Positions 53,778 through 62,334 of a stretch of 64,000 nucleotides of DNA are shown piece after piece. The stretch lies in assembly GCF_000576555.1 (NCBI RefSeq), contig NZ_CP007145.1:3162001-3226000 (forward strand). Reading direction: 5' to 3'. The DNA is from Hymenobacter swuensis DY53. GTDB lineage: Bacteria > Bacteroidota > Bacteroidia > Cytophagales > Hymenobacteraceae. Both the position numbers and the translations under genes were made by a program. Each line of letters starts with the position of its first letter. Positions within the stretch are counted from its first letter, which is position 1. A model generated the notes under the pieces. The model saw only the letters and a list, made by a program, of their open reading frames with translations, ran no database searches and had not been told where the DNA came from.

Positions 53778-55217
53778 ATGACACGTTCTGTAATAGCTGC
53801 GGCACTTCTCGCCTTCACCCAAACCACCCAGGCCCAACAGCTCGATACCACCGAGTACACGCTACGCGTCGATGCCAAGAAAACCATCAACAACTCCACC
53901 GTGGATGGCAAGGCGGGCTTTTCGGCGTATAAGAGCTACCCCACGCGCAGCATTGCGCAGCTGCCGGGCTTTCGGCCGGGCACGGTGAAGCTGAGCAAGT
54001 ACGGCGGGCGGCTCGACAAGCGCACCAAGGCTACCGGCTTCTTCCACGTGGAGAAGATAGCCGGGCGCTGGTGGGCCGTGGACCCCGAGGGCTACTACTT
54101 CCTGCACAACGCCCCGAACGACGTGCAGCCGGGCCGCTCGGAACGGACCCAGCAGGCGCTTAAAACCAAGTTCGGCGACCAGGCCGGCTGGGCGGCCGGC
54201 ACCCGCAAGTTTCTGCAAGCCAACGGCTTCAACGGCACCGGGGCGTGGTCGGCTACCAAGGATATTCAGGCGGAAAACGCCCGGGCCGACAAGCCGCTGG
54301 CCTACACCATCAACCTGGATTTCATGAGCAAGTACGGGGACAAGCGCGGCGGCACCTACGTGCAGCCCGGCCACAAAGGCTACCCCAACGACGTGATTTT
54401 TGCCTTCGACCCCGGCTTTGAAACCTTTGTTGAGGAGCAGGCTAAACAGCTGGCGCAGAACAAGAACGACAAGAACCTGTTCGGCTACTTCTCTGACAAC
54501 GAGATGCCGCTGCTGCGCAAAAACCTGGATGGCTACCTGAGGCTACCCACTACCGAACCCGGCTACCAGGCCGCCAAAAAGTGGGCCGATGAGCGCAACA
54601 TCACCCTCGAAACCATTACCGACCAGCACCGGCAGGATTTCCTGGCCTTTGTGGCGGAGCGGTACTTTAGTATTGTGGCGAAGGCCATGAAAAAGTACGA
54701 CCCCAACCACATGTACCTCGGCTGCCGCTTCCACGGAGCCCAGCGCTACTACCCCGAGTTGATGCGCGTGGCCGGCAAGTACCTCGATGCGGTGAGCATC
54801 AACTACTACAACAACTGGACGCCAGAACCCCGCTGGGTGCGCGAATGGGAGCAGACGGCCGGCAAGCCGTTCATCGTGACGGAGTGGTACGTGAAGGGCG
54901 AGGACGCGCCCGGCCTGGCCAACACGGCCGGGGCGGGCTGGGTGGTGCGCACCCAAACCGACCGGGGCTTGTTCTACCAGAATTTCACGCTGGGCTTGCT
55001 GGAATCGAAGAATTGCGTGGGCTGGCACTGGTTCAAGTACCAGGACAACGACCCGACCATTGTGGGCGCCGAACCGTCGAACACTAACGCCAACAAAGGC
55101 ATTGTGGACAACTATCTGGAGCCTTACACGCCTCTGCTGGACAAAATGCGCGAGCTAAATCAGCAGATGTACCTGCTAGCCGATTACTTCGACAAGCGCC
55201 AACCCGTGGTCCGGTAG
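53778..55217 (+). CDS. GH50/agarase-like glycoside hydrolase (clan GH-A)
   Basis: From the ATG at 53778 the protein has 479 residues and a normal signal peptide (1-19, ending T-Q-A-Q). The frame stays open back to 53658, but those 40 codons are the translation of a palindromic repeat, so the later start is chosen. F-F-H-V-E-K-I-A-G-R-W-W-A-V-D-P-E-G resembles the start of GH50/agarase domains. Predicted catalytic residues: Glu242 in F-S-D-N-E (acid/base) and Glu369 in I-V-T-E-W (nucleophile). In this xylan/glucuronate setting true agarase activity is doubtful; the substrate is open. Confidence 0.75.
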   Translation: MTRSVIAAALLAFTQTTQAQQLDTTEYTLRVDAKKTINNSTVDGKAGFSAYKSYPTRSIAQLPGFRPGTVKLSKYGGRLDKRTKATGFFHVEKIAGRWWAVDPEGYYFLHNAPNDVQPGRSERTQQALKTKFGDQAGWAAGTRKFLQANGFNGTGAWSATKDIQAENARADKPLAYTINLDFMSKYGDKRGGTYVQPGHKGYPNDVIFAFDPGFETFVEEQAKQLAQNKNDKNLFGYFSDNEMPLLRKNLDGYLRLPTTEPGYQAAKKWADERNITLETITDQHRQDFLAFVAERYFSIVAKAMKKYDPNHMYLGCRFHGAQRYYPELMRVAGKYLDAVSINYYNNWTPEPRWVREWEQTAGKPFIVTEWYVKGEDAPGLANTAGAGWVVRTQTDRGLFYQNFTLGLLESKNCVGWHWFKYQDNDPTIVGAEPSNTNANKGIVDNYLEPYTPLLDKMRELNQQMYLLADYFDKRQPVVR

Positions 55218-55221
55218 AACG

Positions 55222-55336
55222 ATGTAGAGACGCGACACTTCGCGTCTCGGCGTCCGCGCAATTAGGATTAAACAACCTCAGCAACGACGAGACGCGAACC
55301 GAAGGTCGGCGCAGCCAAGTGTCGCGTCTATACATC
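55222..55336. repeat. Type E dispersed repeat
   Basis: ATGTAGAGACGCGACACTT (55222-55240) and AAGTGTCGCGTCTATACAT (55318-55336) are complementary with one mismatch. A smaller hairpin GAGACGCGacacttCGCGTCTC sits at the left end and GACGAGACGCGAACCGAAGG inside. Shared words link it to 17101-17208 and 57308-57480. Confidence 0.75.
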
Positions 55337-55341
55337 TCCAC

Positions 55342-56205
55342 ATGAACCACCTTTCTCTCCTGCTTCTGACCATAACCACCCTGCTAACTGGTTCGGCGGG
55401 GGCGCAGAGCCTGCGGCCGAAGGCGCGGCAGCAGGTGACGCCACCGGTGCGAAAAGAGAAGTTCCGGCTGTATCTGTTGGTGGGGCAGTCGAATATGGCG
55501 GGGCGGGGCACGGTGGAAACGCAAGACACGCTGCCCAACCGGCACGTGCTGCGCCTGAATGCGGCCGGGCAGTGGGAAGTGGCCCAAGACCCTATTCATT
55601 TTGATAAGTCTGTGGCGGGCGTGGGGCCGGGGCTGACGTTCGGCCGGACGCTGGCGGCGCAGGACACCAGCGTAGTTATCGGACTGATTACGTGCGCGGT
55701 AGGCGGCTCGGCCATCAGCTACTGGCAGCCGGGCGCGTTCTACCCGCCCACCAAAACCAACCCCTACGACGATGCCATCCGGCGGGCCCGCGCGGCCATG
55801 CAGAGCGGCACGCTGGCCGGCATCATCTGGCACCAGGGCGAATCGGACAGCAACCCGGCCGGCAGCGCGGCCTACGCCCAGAACCTAACGGCCCTCATTG
55901 CCCGTTTCCGCCAGGATTTGCAGGCACCCACCGTGCCGTTTGTGGCCGGGCAGCTGCCAGAGTTTCAGCTTGCCAAGCCCGACAGCGCCGGCCGGCCACA
56001 CACCAACCAAGCTGCCCAACGCATCAACGCCACAGTAGCCGCGCTGCGAAAAACGGTGTCGCGCTACGCCTACGTCACGGCCGAGGGCACCACCCACATC
56101 GGCGACTATACCCACTTCAATGCCACTTCGGCCCGCCTGATGGGCCGGCGCTATGCCGCGGCCATGCTGCGCCTTCAAAAAGCCAGCAAGAAAAGCTCCC
56201 GGTAA
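55342..56205 (+). CDS. CE6/sialate-esterase-like acetylesterase
   Basis: This 287-residue secreted protein has a signal peptide (1-22) and an SGNH/SASA-type esterase fold. The nucleophile is Ser50 in G-Q-S-N-M-A-G-R-G, the oxyanion region is A-V-G-G-S-A-I, W-H-Q-G-E-S-D is the family signature, and the catalytic His lies in T-H-F-N near the end. Family members remove acetyl groups from acetylxylan or sialate. Next to a GH10 xylanase gene, acetylxylan deacetylation is the best guess. The GH10 gene follows 33 bases later. Confidence 0.85.
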   Translation: MNHLSLLLLTITTLLTGSAGAQSLRPKARQQVTPPVRKEKFRLYLLVGQSNMAGRGTVETQDTLPNRHVLRLNAAGQWEVAQDPIHFDKSVAGVGPGLTFGRTLAAQDTSVVIGLITCAVGGSAISYWQPGAFYPPTKTNPYDDAIRRARAAMQSGTLAGIIWHQGESDSNPAGSAAYAQNLTALIARFRQDLQAPTVPFVAGQLPEFQLAKPDSAGRPHTNQAAQRINATVAALRKTVSRYAYVTAEGTTHIGDYTHFNATSARLMGRRYAAAMLRLQKASKKSSR

Positions 56206-56238
56206 TTGCTCCTACCCTCACGCCCCTACTTCATTCCC

Positions 56239-57306
56239 ATGAAAGCAACCATCCTGCTGAGTGCCCTAAGCCTGACCTTGCTGACGCAGTGCGGCAAGAA
56301 AGATTCCGGCAACGGCAACCCACCCGAGCCGCCGCTGCCGGTGGCCAGCCTGAGGGCAGTGGCGCCGTTTCCGGTGGGGGCGGCCGTGAACATCAACCTG
56401 CTGAAAACCCGCGCCGCCTACCGGCAGGTGATGACCACCGAGTACAGCAGCATCACAGCCGAAAACGCCATGAAATTCGGCGCCCTGCACCCGTCAGCTA
56501 CCACCTACAACTGGACTGATGCCGACTACCTCGTGGATTTTGCGCAGCAGAACAACATGCGTGTGCACGGCCACACGCTGCTCTGGTACAATTCGCTGCC
56601 GGGCTGGGTCACCAACTTTCAGGGCGACTCCATGGCCTGGGAAAACCTGATGCGCACCCACATTACAACCGTGGTGACGCACTTTCGGGGCAAGGTGGCC
56701 TCCTGGGACGTCGTGAACGAGGCCATCGACGATGCCGGCAACCTGCGCACTGCCAACGTGTGGCGCCAGCACCTCGGCGACCGGTACATCGACCGGGCCT
56801 TCCAGTACGCCGCCGCCGCCGACCCCGCCGCCCTGCTCTTCTACAACGACTACGGCAACGAGTACAGCACTACCCGCCGCACCGGCATCCTGAACTTAGT
56901 GAATGCCCTCAAAAGCCGCGGCGTGCCCATCCACGGCATCGGGTTGCAGATGCACACCAGCAGCAACATCTCCGATGCCCGCATTGCCGAAGCTATAACC
57001 ACCGCCGCTGCTACCGGCCTGAAAGTGCACGTGGCCGAGCTGGACATATCCATGAACCCCAACCGCACCGCCACGGCCACGTTCACCGAGGCCCTGGCCG
57101 CCGCCCAAAAAGCGAAGTACAAGGCCCTCACCCAAACCTTCAAAGCCCTGCCGCCCGCCCAGCGCCACGGCATCACCACCTGGAACGTAGCCGATGCCGA
57201 CACCTGGAAACGCACCGATTGCAGCTGCCCCGAGTGGCCCCTCCCCTTCGATGACAACTACCAGCGCAAACCCGCCTACGACGGCATTGTGGAGGGTTTG
57301 CAATAA
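56239..57306 (+). CDS. GH10 endo-1,4-beta-xylanase, lipoprotein
   Basis: This 355-residue protein starts at the ATG at 56239 with a lipoprotein signal (L-L-T-Q-C, Cys18). The rest is one GH10 TIM barrel: I-T-A-E-N-A-M-K and H-G-H-T-L-L-W substrate motifs, acid/base Glu161 in D-V-V-N-E-A and nucleophile Glu267 in V-A-E-L-D-I. It cuts internal xylan linkages, probably anchored to the outer membrane. A Cys pair near the end may form a disulfide. An earlier in-frame ATG at 56206 lacks a proper signal peptide. Confidence 0.95.
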   Translation: MKATILLSALSLTLLTQCGKKDSGNGNPPEPPLPVASLRAVAPFPVGAAVNINLLKTRAAYRQVMTTEYSSITAENAMKFGALHPSATTYNWTDADYLVDFAQQNNMRVHGHTLLWYNSLPGWVTNFQGDSMAWENLMRTHITTVVTHFRGKVASWDVVNEAIDDAGNLRTANVWRQHLGDRYIDRAFQYAAAADPAALLFYNDYGNEYSTTRRTGILNLVNALKSRGVPIHGIGLQMHTSSNISDARIAEAITTAAATGLKVHVAELDISMNPNRTATATFTEALAAAQKAKYKALTQTFKALPPAQRHGITTWNVADADTWKRTDCSCPEWPLPFDDNYQRKPAYDGIVEGLQ

Positions 57307-57307
57307 G

Positions 57308-57480
57308 GTATAGAGACGCGACACTTGGCTACGCCGACCTTCGGTTCGCGTCTCCACGTCCGCGTAAACTGGTTCGTCCGGTTAAACAACATCAGCACAT
57401 CGAGACGTGCAGGCTAAACAACATCAACAACGTCGAGACGCGAACCGAAAGTCGGCGCAGCAAAGTGTCACGTCTCTACA
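57308..57480. repeat. Type E dispersed repeat, extended form
   Basis: Ends are complementary: TAGAGACGCGACACTTGG near 57310 and CAAAGTGTCACGTCTCTA near 57479. Inside are GGTTCGCGTCTC and GTCGAGACGCGAACCGAAAG, and the phrase TTAAACAACATCAGCA occurs in two versions, suggesting an internal duplication. Confidence 0.7.
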
Positions 57481-57500
57481 GCCACCCAAATCGCCAGGCT

Positions 57501-57540
57501 CCCCCTCTCCTTTTCGGAGAGGGGCCGGGGGGGTGAGGCC
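57501..57540. repeat. CCCCTCTCC/GGAGAGGGG hairpin element
   Basis: CCCCTCTCC (57502-57510) and GGAGAGGGG (57516-57524) form a perfect 9-bp stem with a five-base loop, followed by GCCGGGGGGGTGAGGCCCC. Only one copy lies in the window. Confidence 0.6.
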
Positions 57541-57758
57541 CCACCAGAACGAATTCCAACTACCCGGATGCTTCCCCCTGAAGGCAGCCTTCCCAGCCAA
57601 AGGGAAGTGTAGCCAGGTTTCTTTCAACGCGTCGGCCAGCCCGTGGGAATGCTGTCCTGACCGAAAAAAGGAAAGAACCGCTGTGCTACGCTTCTCTTTG
57701 GCCGGGAAGAATCCGACTTTTCCACGGCCCCGCGCCGTTTGCTTTTACTGCCTTCCGA

Positions 57759-60008
57759 ATGCCAGTATCCCTATCCAAACGCCTCCTTTTTTCTAGCCTG
57801 CTGCTGTCGGCCAGCCTGACGGCCACGGCCCAGAAAACCAAAACGCCCGACGCCGCCACCATCGAGCAGCGCATCGACGGTCTGCTTCAGCAAATGACGC
57901 TGGAAGAGAAAATCGGCCAGCTCAACCAGTACTCCGGCCGCGAGGTGACGGGGCCGGCCAGCAACCGCAAAAACGACCTGCTCAACAGCATCCGCAGCGG
58001 GCAGGTGGGCTCCATGCTCAACGTGAAAGGCGTGGCCGACACCCGCACCATCCAGGCCGAGGCGCTGAAATCGAGGCTGAAGATTCCGCTGCTGTTCTCG
58101 CTCGACGTGATTCACGGCTACCAAACCGTTTTCCCGATTCCGCTGGGCGAAGCCGCCTCCTGGGACCTGGCCGCCATCCGCGAATCGGCGCACGTAGCCG
58201 CTCGTGAGGCCGCCGCCTCGGGTATCCACTGGACCTTTGCGCCGATGGTGGACATTGGGCGCGACCCACGCTGGGGCCGGGTGATGGAAGGCGCCGGCGA
58301 AGACACCTACCTCGGCTCCCAGATTGCGCGGGCCCGGGTGTTGGGCTTCCAGGGCGAAAAGCTGGGCGGCACCGATGCCATTATGGCCTGCGCCAAGCAC
58401 TTTGCTGCCTACGGAGCCGCCCTCGCCGGCCGCGACTACAACGCCGTGGACATGAGCGAGCAGCAGCTGTGGGAGGTGTACCTGCCGCCGTTCAAAGCCG
58501 CCGCCGACGCCGGCGTAGCCACATTCATGAACTCCTTCAACACCCTGAACGGCGTGCCCGCCACCGGCAACAGCTACTTGCAGCGCGACATTCTGAAAGG
58601 CCAGTGGCAGTATCCCGGCTTCGTGGTGAGTGACTGGGGCAGCATCGCCGAGATGGTGCCCTGGGGCTACGCCCAGAACAAAACCGACGCCGCCCAAAAA
58701 GCCCTGGCCGCCGGCTCCGACATGGATATGGAAAGCGACGCCTACCACACCACGCTGGCTCAATCGGTGAAAGACGGTAAGGCCGACGTGAAGCTGGTGG
58801 ACGATGCCGTGCGCCGCATTCTGCGCAAGAAGTTTGAGCTGGGGTTGTTTGATGACCCATACCGTTTCTCGGATTTGAAGCGCGAGAAAAAGGTACTCAA
58901 CGACCCGCAGCACCGCGTAGCCGCCCGCGACGCGGCCCGTAAATCGGTGGTGCTGCTGGAAAACCGCAACAACACGCTGCCCCTCGCGCAGCAGCGCACC
59001 ATTGCTGTTATCGGGCCGCTGGCCAAGGCCAAGCGCGACTTGGCCGGCAGCTGGATTGTGCTGGCTGACACCACCCAGATTACCTCCCTGCACGACGGCC
59101 TGACCAAACGCGCCGGCAAAAACGCCCAAATCCGCTACGCCAAGGGCTGTGAGGTAGAAGGCGACTCCCGCGCTGGTTTTGCGCAGGCCGTAGAAACCGC
59201 CAAAGCCGCCGACGTGGTGGTACTGGCCCTGGGCGAAACCTGGGACATGAGCGGCGAGGCCAAATCCCGCACCGACATTCACTTGCCCGGCGTGCAGGAA
59301 GAATTGTTTCAGGCCCTGAAAGCCACCGGCAAGCCCATTGTGATGGTGCTGCTGGCGGGCCGGCCGCTCATCTTCAACACCATTGCCGACCAGGCCGACG
59401 CCGTGCTCTACGGCTGGTTTCCGGGCTCGGAAGGCGGCACCGCCTTGGCCGACGTGCTCTACGGCGACTACAACCCCGGCGGCAAGCTGCCCAGCACGTT
59501 TCCGCGCGCCGTGGGCCAGATTCCGCTCAACTACCAGCAGTACAACACCGGCCGTCCCGTCACCAAGCCCGGCGACATCCGTTACAAATCCGCCTACATT
59601 GATGCGCCCAACACGCCGCGCTACGCCTTCGGGCACGGCCTAAGCTACACCACCTTCAAGTACGATAACCTCAAACTCAGCCAGCCGACCATGCAGGCCG
59701 GCCAAACCGTGACGCTGCAATGCACCGTTACGAACTCCGGCAAAGTGGCCGGCGAGGAAGTGGTGCAGCTTTACCTGCGCGACCTGGTGGCCTCGGTGGC
59801 CCGGCCGCTCAAGGAACTGAAAGACTTCCAGAAAATCAGCCTCAAGCCCGGCGAAACCAAAACCCTCACTTTCACCATCGACCAAAACAAGCTGGCTTTC
59901 TACAACCGCAAGCTGGAATGGCAGGCCGAGCCCGGCGACTTCCAGCTGATGCTCGGCTCGGCCTCCGACGATATTCGCCTCGAAAGCAAGCTCACGCTCC
60001 TCCCCTAA
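57759..60008 (+). CDS. bglX: GH3 beta-glycosidase (BglX-like)
   Basis: This 749-residue periplasmic enzyme has a signal peptide (1-24, ending A-T-A-Q), a GH3 N-terminal barrel with nucleophile Asp292 in V-V-S-D-W-G, a C-terminal alpha/beta domain and a fibronectin-like end domain. Length and order match BglX. It removes terminal beta-linked glucose or xylose from oligosaccharides; beta-xylosidase action would fit the GH10 neighbour. It is followed 9 bases later by the SDR gene, so these two are co-transcribed. Confidence 0.93.
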   Translation: MPVSLSKRLLFSSLLLSASLTATAQKTKTPDAATIEQRIDGLLQQMTLEEKIGQLNQYSGREVTGPASNRKNDLLNSIRSGQVGSMLNVKGVADTRTIQAEALKSRLKIPLLFSLDVIHGYQTVFPIPLGEAASWDLAAIRESAHVAAREAAASGIHWTFAPMVDIGRDPRWGRVMEGAGEDTYLGSQIARARVLGFQGEKLGGTDAIMACAKHFAAYGAALAGRDYNAVDMSEQQLWEVYLPPFKAAADAGVATFMNSFNTLNGVPATGNSYLQRDILKGQWQYPGFVVSDWGSIAEMVPWGYAQNKTDAAQKALAAGSDMDMESDAYHTTLAQSVKDGKADVKLVDDAVRRILRKKFELGLFDDPYRFSDLKREKKVLNDPQHRVAARDAARKSVVLLENRNNTLPLAQQRTIAVIGPLAKAKRDLAGSWIVLADTTQITSLHDGLTKRAGKNAQIRYAKGCEVEGDSRAGFAQAVETAKAADVVVLALGETWDMSGEAKSRTDIHLPGVQEELFQALKATGKPIVMVLLAGRPLIFNTIADQADAVLYGWFPGSEGGTALADVLYGDYNPGGKLPSTFPRAVGQIPLNYQQYNTGRPVTKPGDIRYKSAYIDAPNTPRYAFGHGLSYTTFKYDNLKLSQPTMQAGQTVTLQCTVTNSGKVAGEEVVQLYLRDLVASVARPLKELKDFQKISLKPGETKTLTFTIDQNKLAFYNRKLEWQAEPGDFQLMLGSASDDIRLESKLTLLP

Positions 60009-60017
60009 CCTTATTCT

Positions 60018-60893
60018 ATGACTACGCCATCATCTGAGCCGGCGGCTGCGTCCGTTCCTGCTTCCCGCCCTGCCTCTGCTCTCGACCAGTTTTCGCTGCG
60101 CGGTAAAGTAATTGTGATTACCGGCGCCACCGGCGTGCTGGGCGAAGCCATGTCGCGGGCCGTGGCGGAGGCTGGGGCCAAAGTCGCCATTCTGGGCCGT
60201 GATGCCGGCCGCGCCGCCGAGCGGGTGGCCGCCATTGAAGCGGCAGGCGGCGAGGCCCTAGCAGTGCTGGCCGATGTGCTCGATAAAGGCCAGATGCAGG
60301 CCGCCTGCAACGAAATTCTGACCACCTGGGGCACCATCGACGGGTTGGTAAATGCGGCCGGCGGCAACATGCCCGGCGCCACCGTCGGCCCCGACCAGGA
60401 TTTGTTTGACTTCAGCATCGAAGACACCCGCCGCGCCGTGGACCTGAATTTGTTTGGCACCGTGATACCCACCACCGTATTTGGGCGCGTGATGGCCGAG
60501 CAAGGCAAGGGCTCGATTGTGAACATATCCAGCCTGACCGCCCAACGGCCCCTGACGCGGGTGCTGGGCTACACCATGGCCAAGAAAGCCGTGGAAGCCT
60601 ACACCCAGTGGATGGCCGTGGAGCTGGGTTTGCGCTACGGCGGCGGCATCCGCATGAACGCCATTGCCCCCGGCGTGTTCCTCACCGACCAAAACCGCGC
60701 CCTCCTCGTGCAGCCCGACGGCACCCACACCGACCGCGCCCGCAAGTTCATCAACCACACGCCCTTCCAGCGTTTCGGCGAGCCGGAAGAGCTAACCGGC
60801 ACGCTCATCTACCTACTCAGCGACGCCTCCCGCTTCGTGAGCGGCGAAACGGTGCTGGTGGACGGCGGCTTCAACGCGTACAGCGGGGTGTAG
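60018..60893 (+). CDS. SDR family oxidoreductase, probable D-mannonate oxidoreductase (fructuronate reductase)
   Basis: A 291-residue classical SDR: T-G-A-T-G-V-L-G (35-42), N-A-A-G-G (112-116), Ser171/172, and Tyr185/Lys189 (Y-T-M-A-K). It lies directly before uxuA, and SDR-type enzymes that interconvert fructuronate and mannonate are commonly encoded there in Bacteroidota. That reaction would yield the mannonate used by UxuA. The role is from context; gluconate 5-dehydrogenase-like activity is the main alternative. The start is 9 bases after the GH3 stop. Confidence 0.8.
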   Translation: MTTPSSEPAAASVPASRPASALDQFSLRGKVIVITGATGVLGEAMSRAVAEAGAKVAILGRDAGRAAERVAAIEAAGGEALAVLADVLDKGQMQAACNEILTTWGTIDGLVNAAGGNMPGATVGPDQDLFDFSIEDTRRAVDLNLFGTVIPTTVFGRVMAEQGKGSIVNISSLTAQRPLTRVLGYTMAKKAVEAYTQWMAVELGLRYGGGIRMNAIAPGVFLTDQNRALLVQPDGTHTDRARKFINHTPFQRFGEPEELTGTLIYLLSDASRFVSGETVLVDGGFNAYSGV

Positions 60894-60916
60894 CTGTATG
60901 CTCCGCTCACGAAGCA

Positions 60917-61057
60917 CGTCATTCCGAGCCTGCGAGGAATCTCGCGTGCTGACGTTGCCAAACTATTTCTGTCATGCTGAGCTTGCCGAAGCATCTCTAC
61001 CGCAACAGTATATAATTTACTGTTGCGGTAGAGATGCTTCGGCAAGCTCAGCATGAC
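60917..61057. repeat. Type D repeat with perfect 40-bp palindrome
   Basis: Bases 60971-61010 are the exact complement of 61018-61057, with loop TATAATT. A half-copy (GTCATTCCGAGCCTGCGAGGAATCTCGCGTGCTGACGTT) stands just to the left at 60920-60957. Ends GTCATGC / GCATGAC and the CATCTC core link it to 53675-53775 and 9268-9302. It occupies most of the gap between the SDR gene and uxuA. Confidence 0.9.
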
Positions 61058-61090
61058 GTTCTAATTTCCCGCTTTCAAACGCTACCTACA

Positions 61091-62287
61091 ATGCCCATTA
61101 TCCAAAGCTGGCGCTGGTACGGCCCCAACGACCCCGTTAGCCTCGCCGATATCCGCCAGGCCGGCGCCACCGACGTGGTGACGGCCCTACACCACATTCC
61201 GAACGGCCAGGTGTGGACCGTGGAGGAAATCCGGCAGCGCCAGCAGGAAGTGGCCGCCGCCGGCCTGACGTGGAGCGTGGTGGAAAGCGTGCCAGTACAC
61301 GAGCAGATCAAAACCCGCACCGGCAGCTTCCAGCAGCACATCAGCAACTACCAGCAGAGCCTGCGCAATCTGGCCGCCTGCGGCATCTTCACGGTCACCT
61401 ACAACTTCATGCCGGTGCTGGACTGGACCCGCACCGACCTGGCCTACGAAGTGGAAGACGGCTCGAAAGCCTTGCGCTTCGAAAAGGCGGCGTTTGTGGC
61501 CTTTGATGCGCTGCTGCTCAGGCGCCACGGGGCCGCCGAGAAATACTCCGCCGAAGAGCTAGCCGAGGCCGAAGCCCGCCTGAATGGCATGAGCGACGAC
61601 GAAAAGCAGCTGCTCCAGCGCAATATTATTGCCGGGTTGCCGGGCTCCGAGGAAAGCTTCACGCTCCAGCAGTTTCAGCAGGCCCTGGATGCCTACGACG
61701 GTATTGACGCCGCCCGGCTGCGTGAGCACCTGGTTCTGTTTTTGCAGGAAATCGTGCCGGTGGCTGAGGAAGTCGGTATCAACCTCGCCATCCACCCCGA
61801 CGACCCGCCCTACCCCATCCTGGGGCTGCCCCGCGTGGTGAGCACCGCCGCCGACGTGCAGGCGCTGGCCGACGCCGTGCCGTCGGTGCGCAACGGGCTG
61901 TGCTTCTGCACCGGCTCATTCGGGGTGCGCCCCGACAACGACCTGCCCGCCATGGTGCAGCAGTTTGCCCAGCGCATTCACTTCATCCACCTGCGCAGTA
62001 CCCAGCGCGACGCGGCCGGCAATTTCTACGAAGCCAACCACCTGGAAGGCGACGTGGACATGTACGCCGTGATGCGCGAGCTGGTGCACGCCATGCAGCA
62101 GCGCCAGACCAGCCTGCCCATGCGCCCCGACCACGGCCACCAGATGCTCGACGACCTGCACAAACGCACCAATCCCGGCTACTCCGCCATCGGCCGCCTG
62201 CGCGGCCTCGCCGAGCTGCGGGGCCTGGAAATGGGCATTGCACGCGGCATGGAAGATGCCTTGGCAAGTACGCGGCAGGTGCGCTGA
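61091..62287 (+). CDS. uxuA: D-mannonate dehydratase
   Basis: This 398-residue enzyme has normal UxuA length. It starts [14 protein letters not shown], a family hallmark, and carries [17 protein letters not shown] and M-R-P-D-H-G-H, whose His, Cys and Asp residues hold the metal. It converts mannonate to 2-keto-3-deoxygluconate in the cytoplasm. An upstream ATG at 61034 lies in the palindrome and is rejected. Its presence tells that the locus releases glucuronate. KDG kinase and uronate isomerase are not in the window. Confidence 0.95.
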   Translation: MPIIQSWRWYGPNDPVSLADIRQAGATDVVTALHHIPNGQVWTVEEIRQRQQEVAAAGLTWSVVESVPVHEQIKTRTGSFQQHISNYQQSLRNLAACGIFTVTYNFMPVLDWTRTDLAYEVEDGSKALRFEKAAFVAFDALLLRRHGAAEKYSAEELAEAEARLNGMSDDEKQLLQRNIIAGLPGSEESFTLQQFQQALDAYDGIDAARLREHLVLFLQEIVPVAEEVGINLAIHPDDPPYPILGLPRVVSTAADVQALADAVPSVRNGLCFCTGSFGVRPDNDLPAMVQQFAQRIHFIHLRSTQRDAAGNFYEANHLEGDVDMYAVMRELVHAMQQRQTSLPMRPDHGHQMLDDLHKRTNPGYSAIGRLRGLAELRGLEMGIARGMEDALASTRQVR

Positions 62288-62305
62288 TGGAGGGCATCAG
62301 CGCAC
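62279..62305. terminator. Hairpin overlapping the uxuA stop codon
   Basis: GTGCGCTGATG (62279-62289) pairs exactly with CATCAGCGCAC (62295-62305) around GAGGG. The uxuA stop TGA lies inside the left arm. There is no T-tract; it separates converging genes. Confidence 0.55.
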
Positions 62306-62334
62306 CCGTTAGCAAGCCGCTGCCGCTTTCTGAC

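Larger units (their letters stand above)
57307..57758. other. Repeat-filled gap upstream of the GH3 gene
   Basis: 452 bases without a gene. It holds a type E repeat (57308-57480), a CCCCTCTCC...GGAGAGGGG hairpin element (57501-57540) and then about 220 bases of unstructured sequence leading to the GH3 start. No TAnnTTTG box was seen, so whether the GH3 gene is co-transcribed with the xylanase is open. Confidence 0.5.

Noticed and set aside
57771..59636. 621-codon antisense frame opposite the GH3 gene, and similar long antisense frames such as 15115-16692 and 27041-28426
   Set aside because: They mirror real genes with intact catalytic motifs, and their Gly/Val/His/Gln-rich composition is what GC-rich coding DNA gives on the opposite strand.
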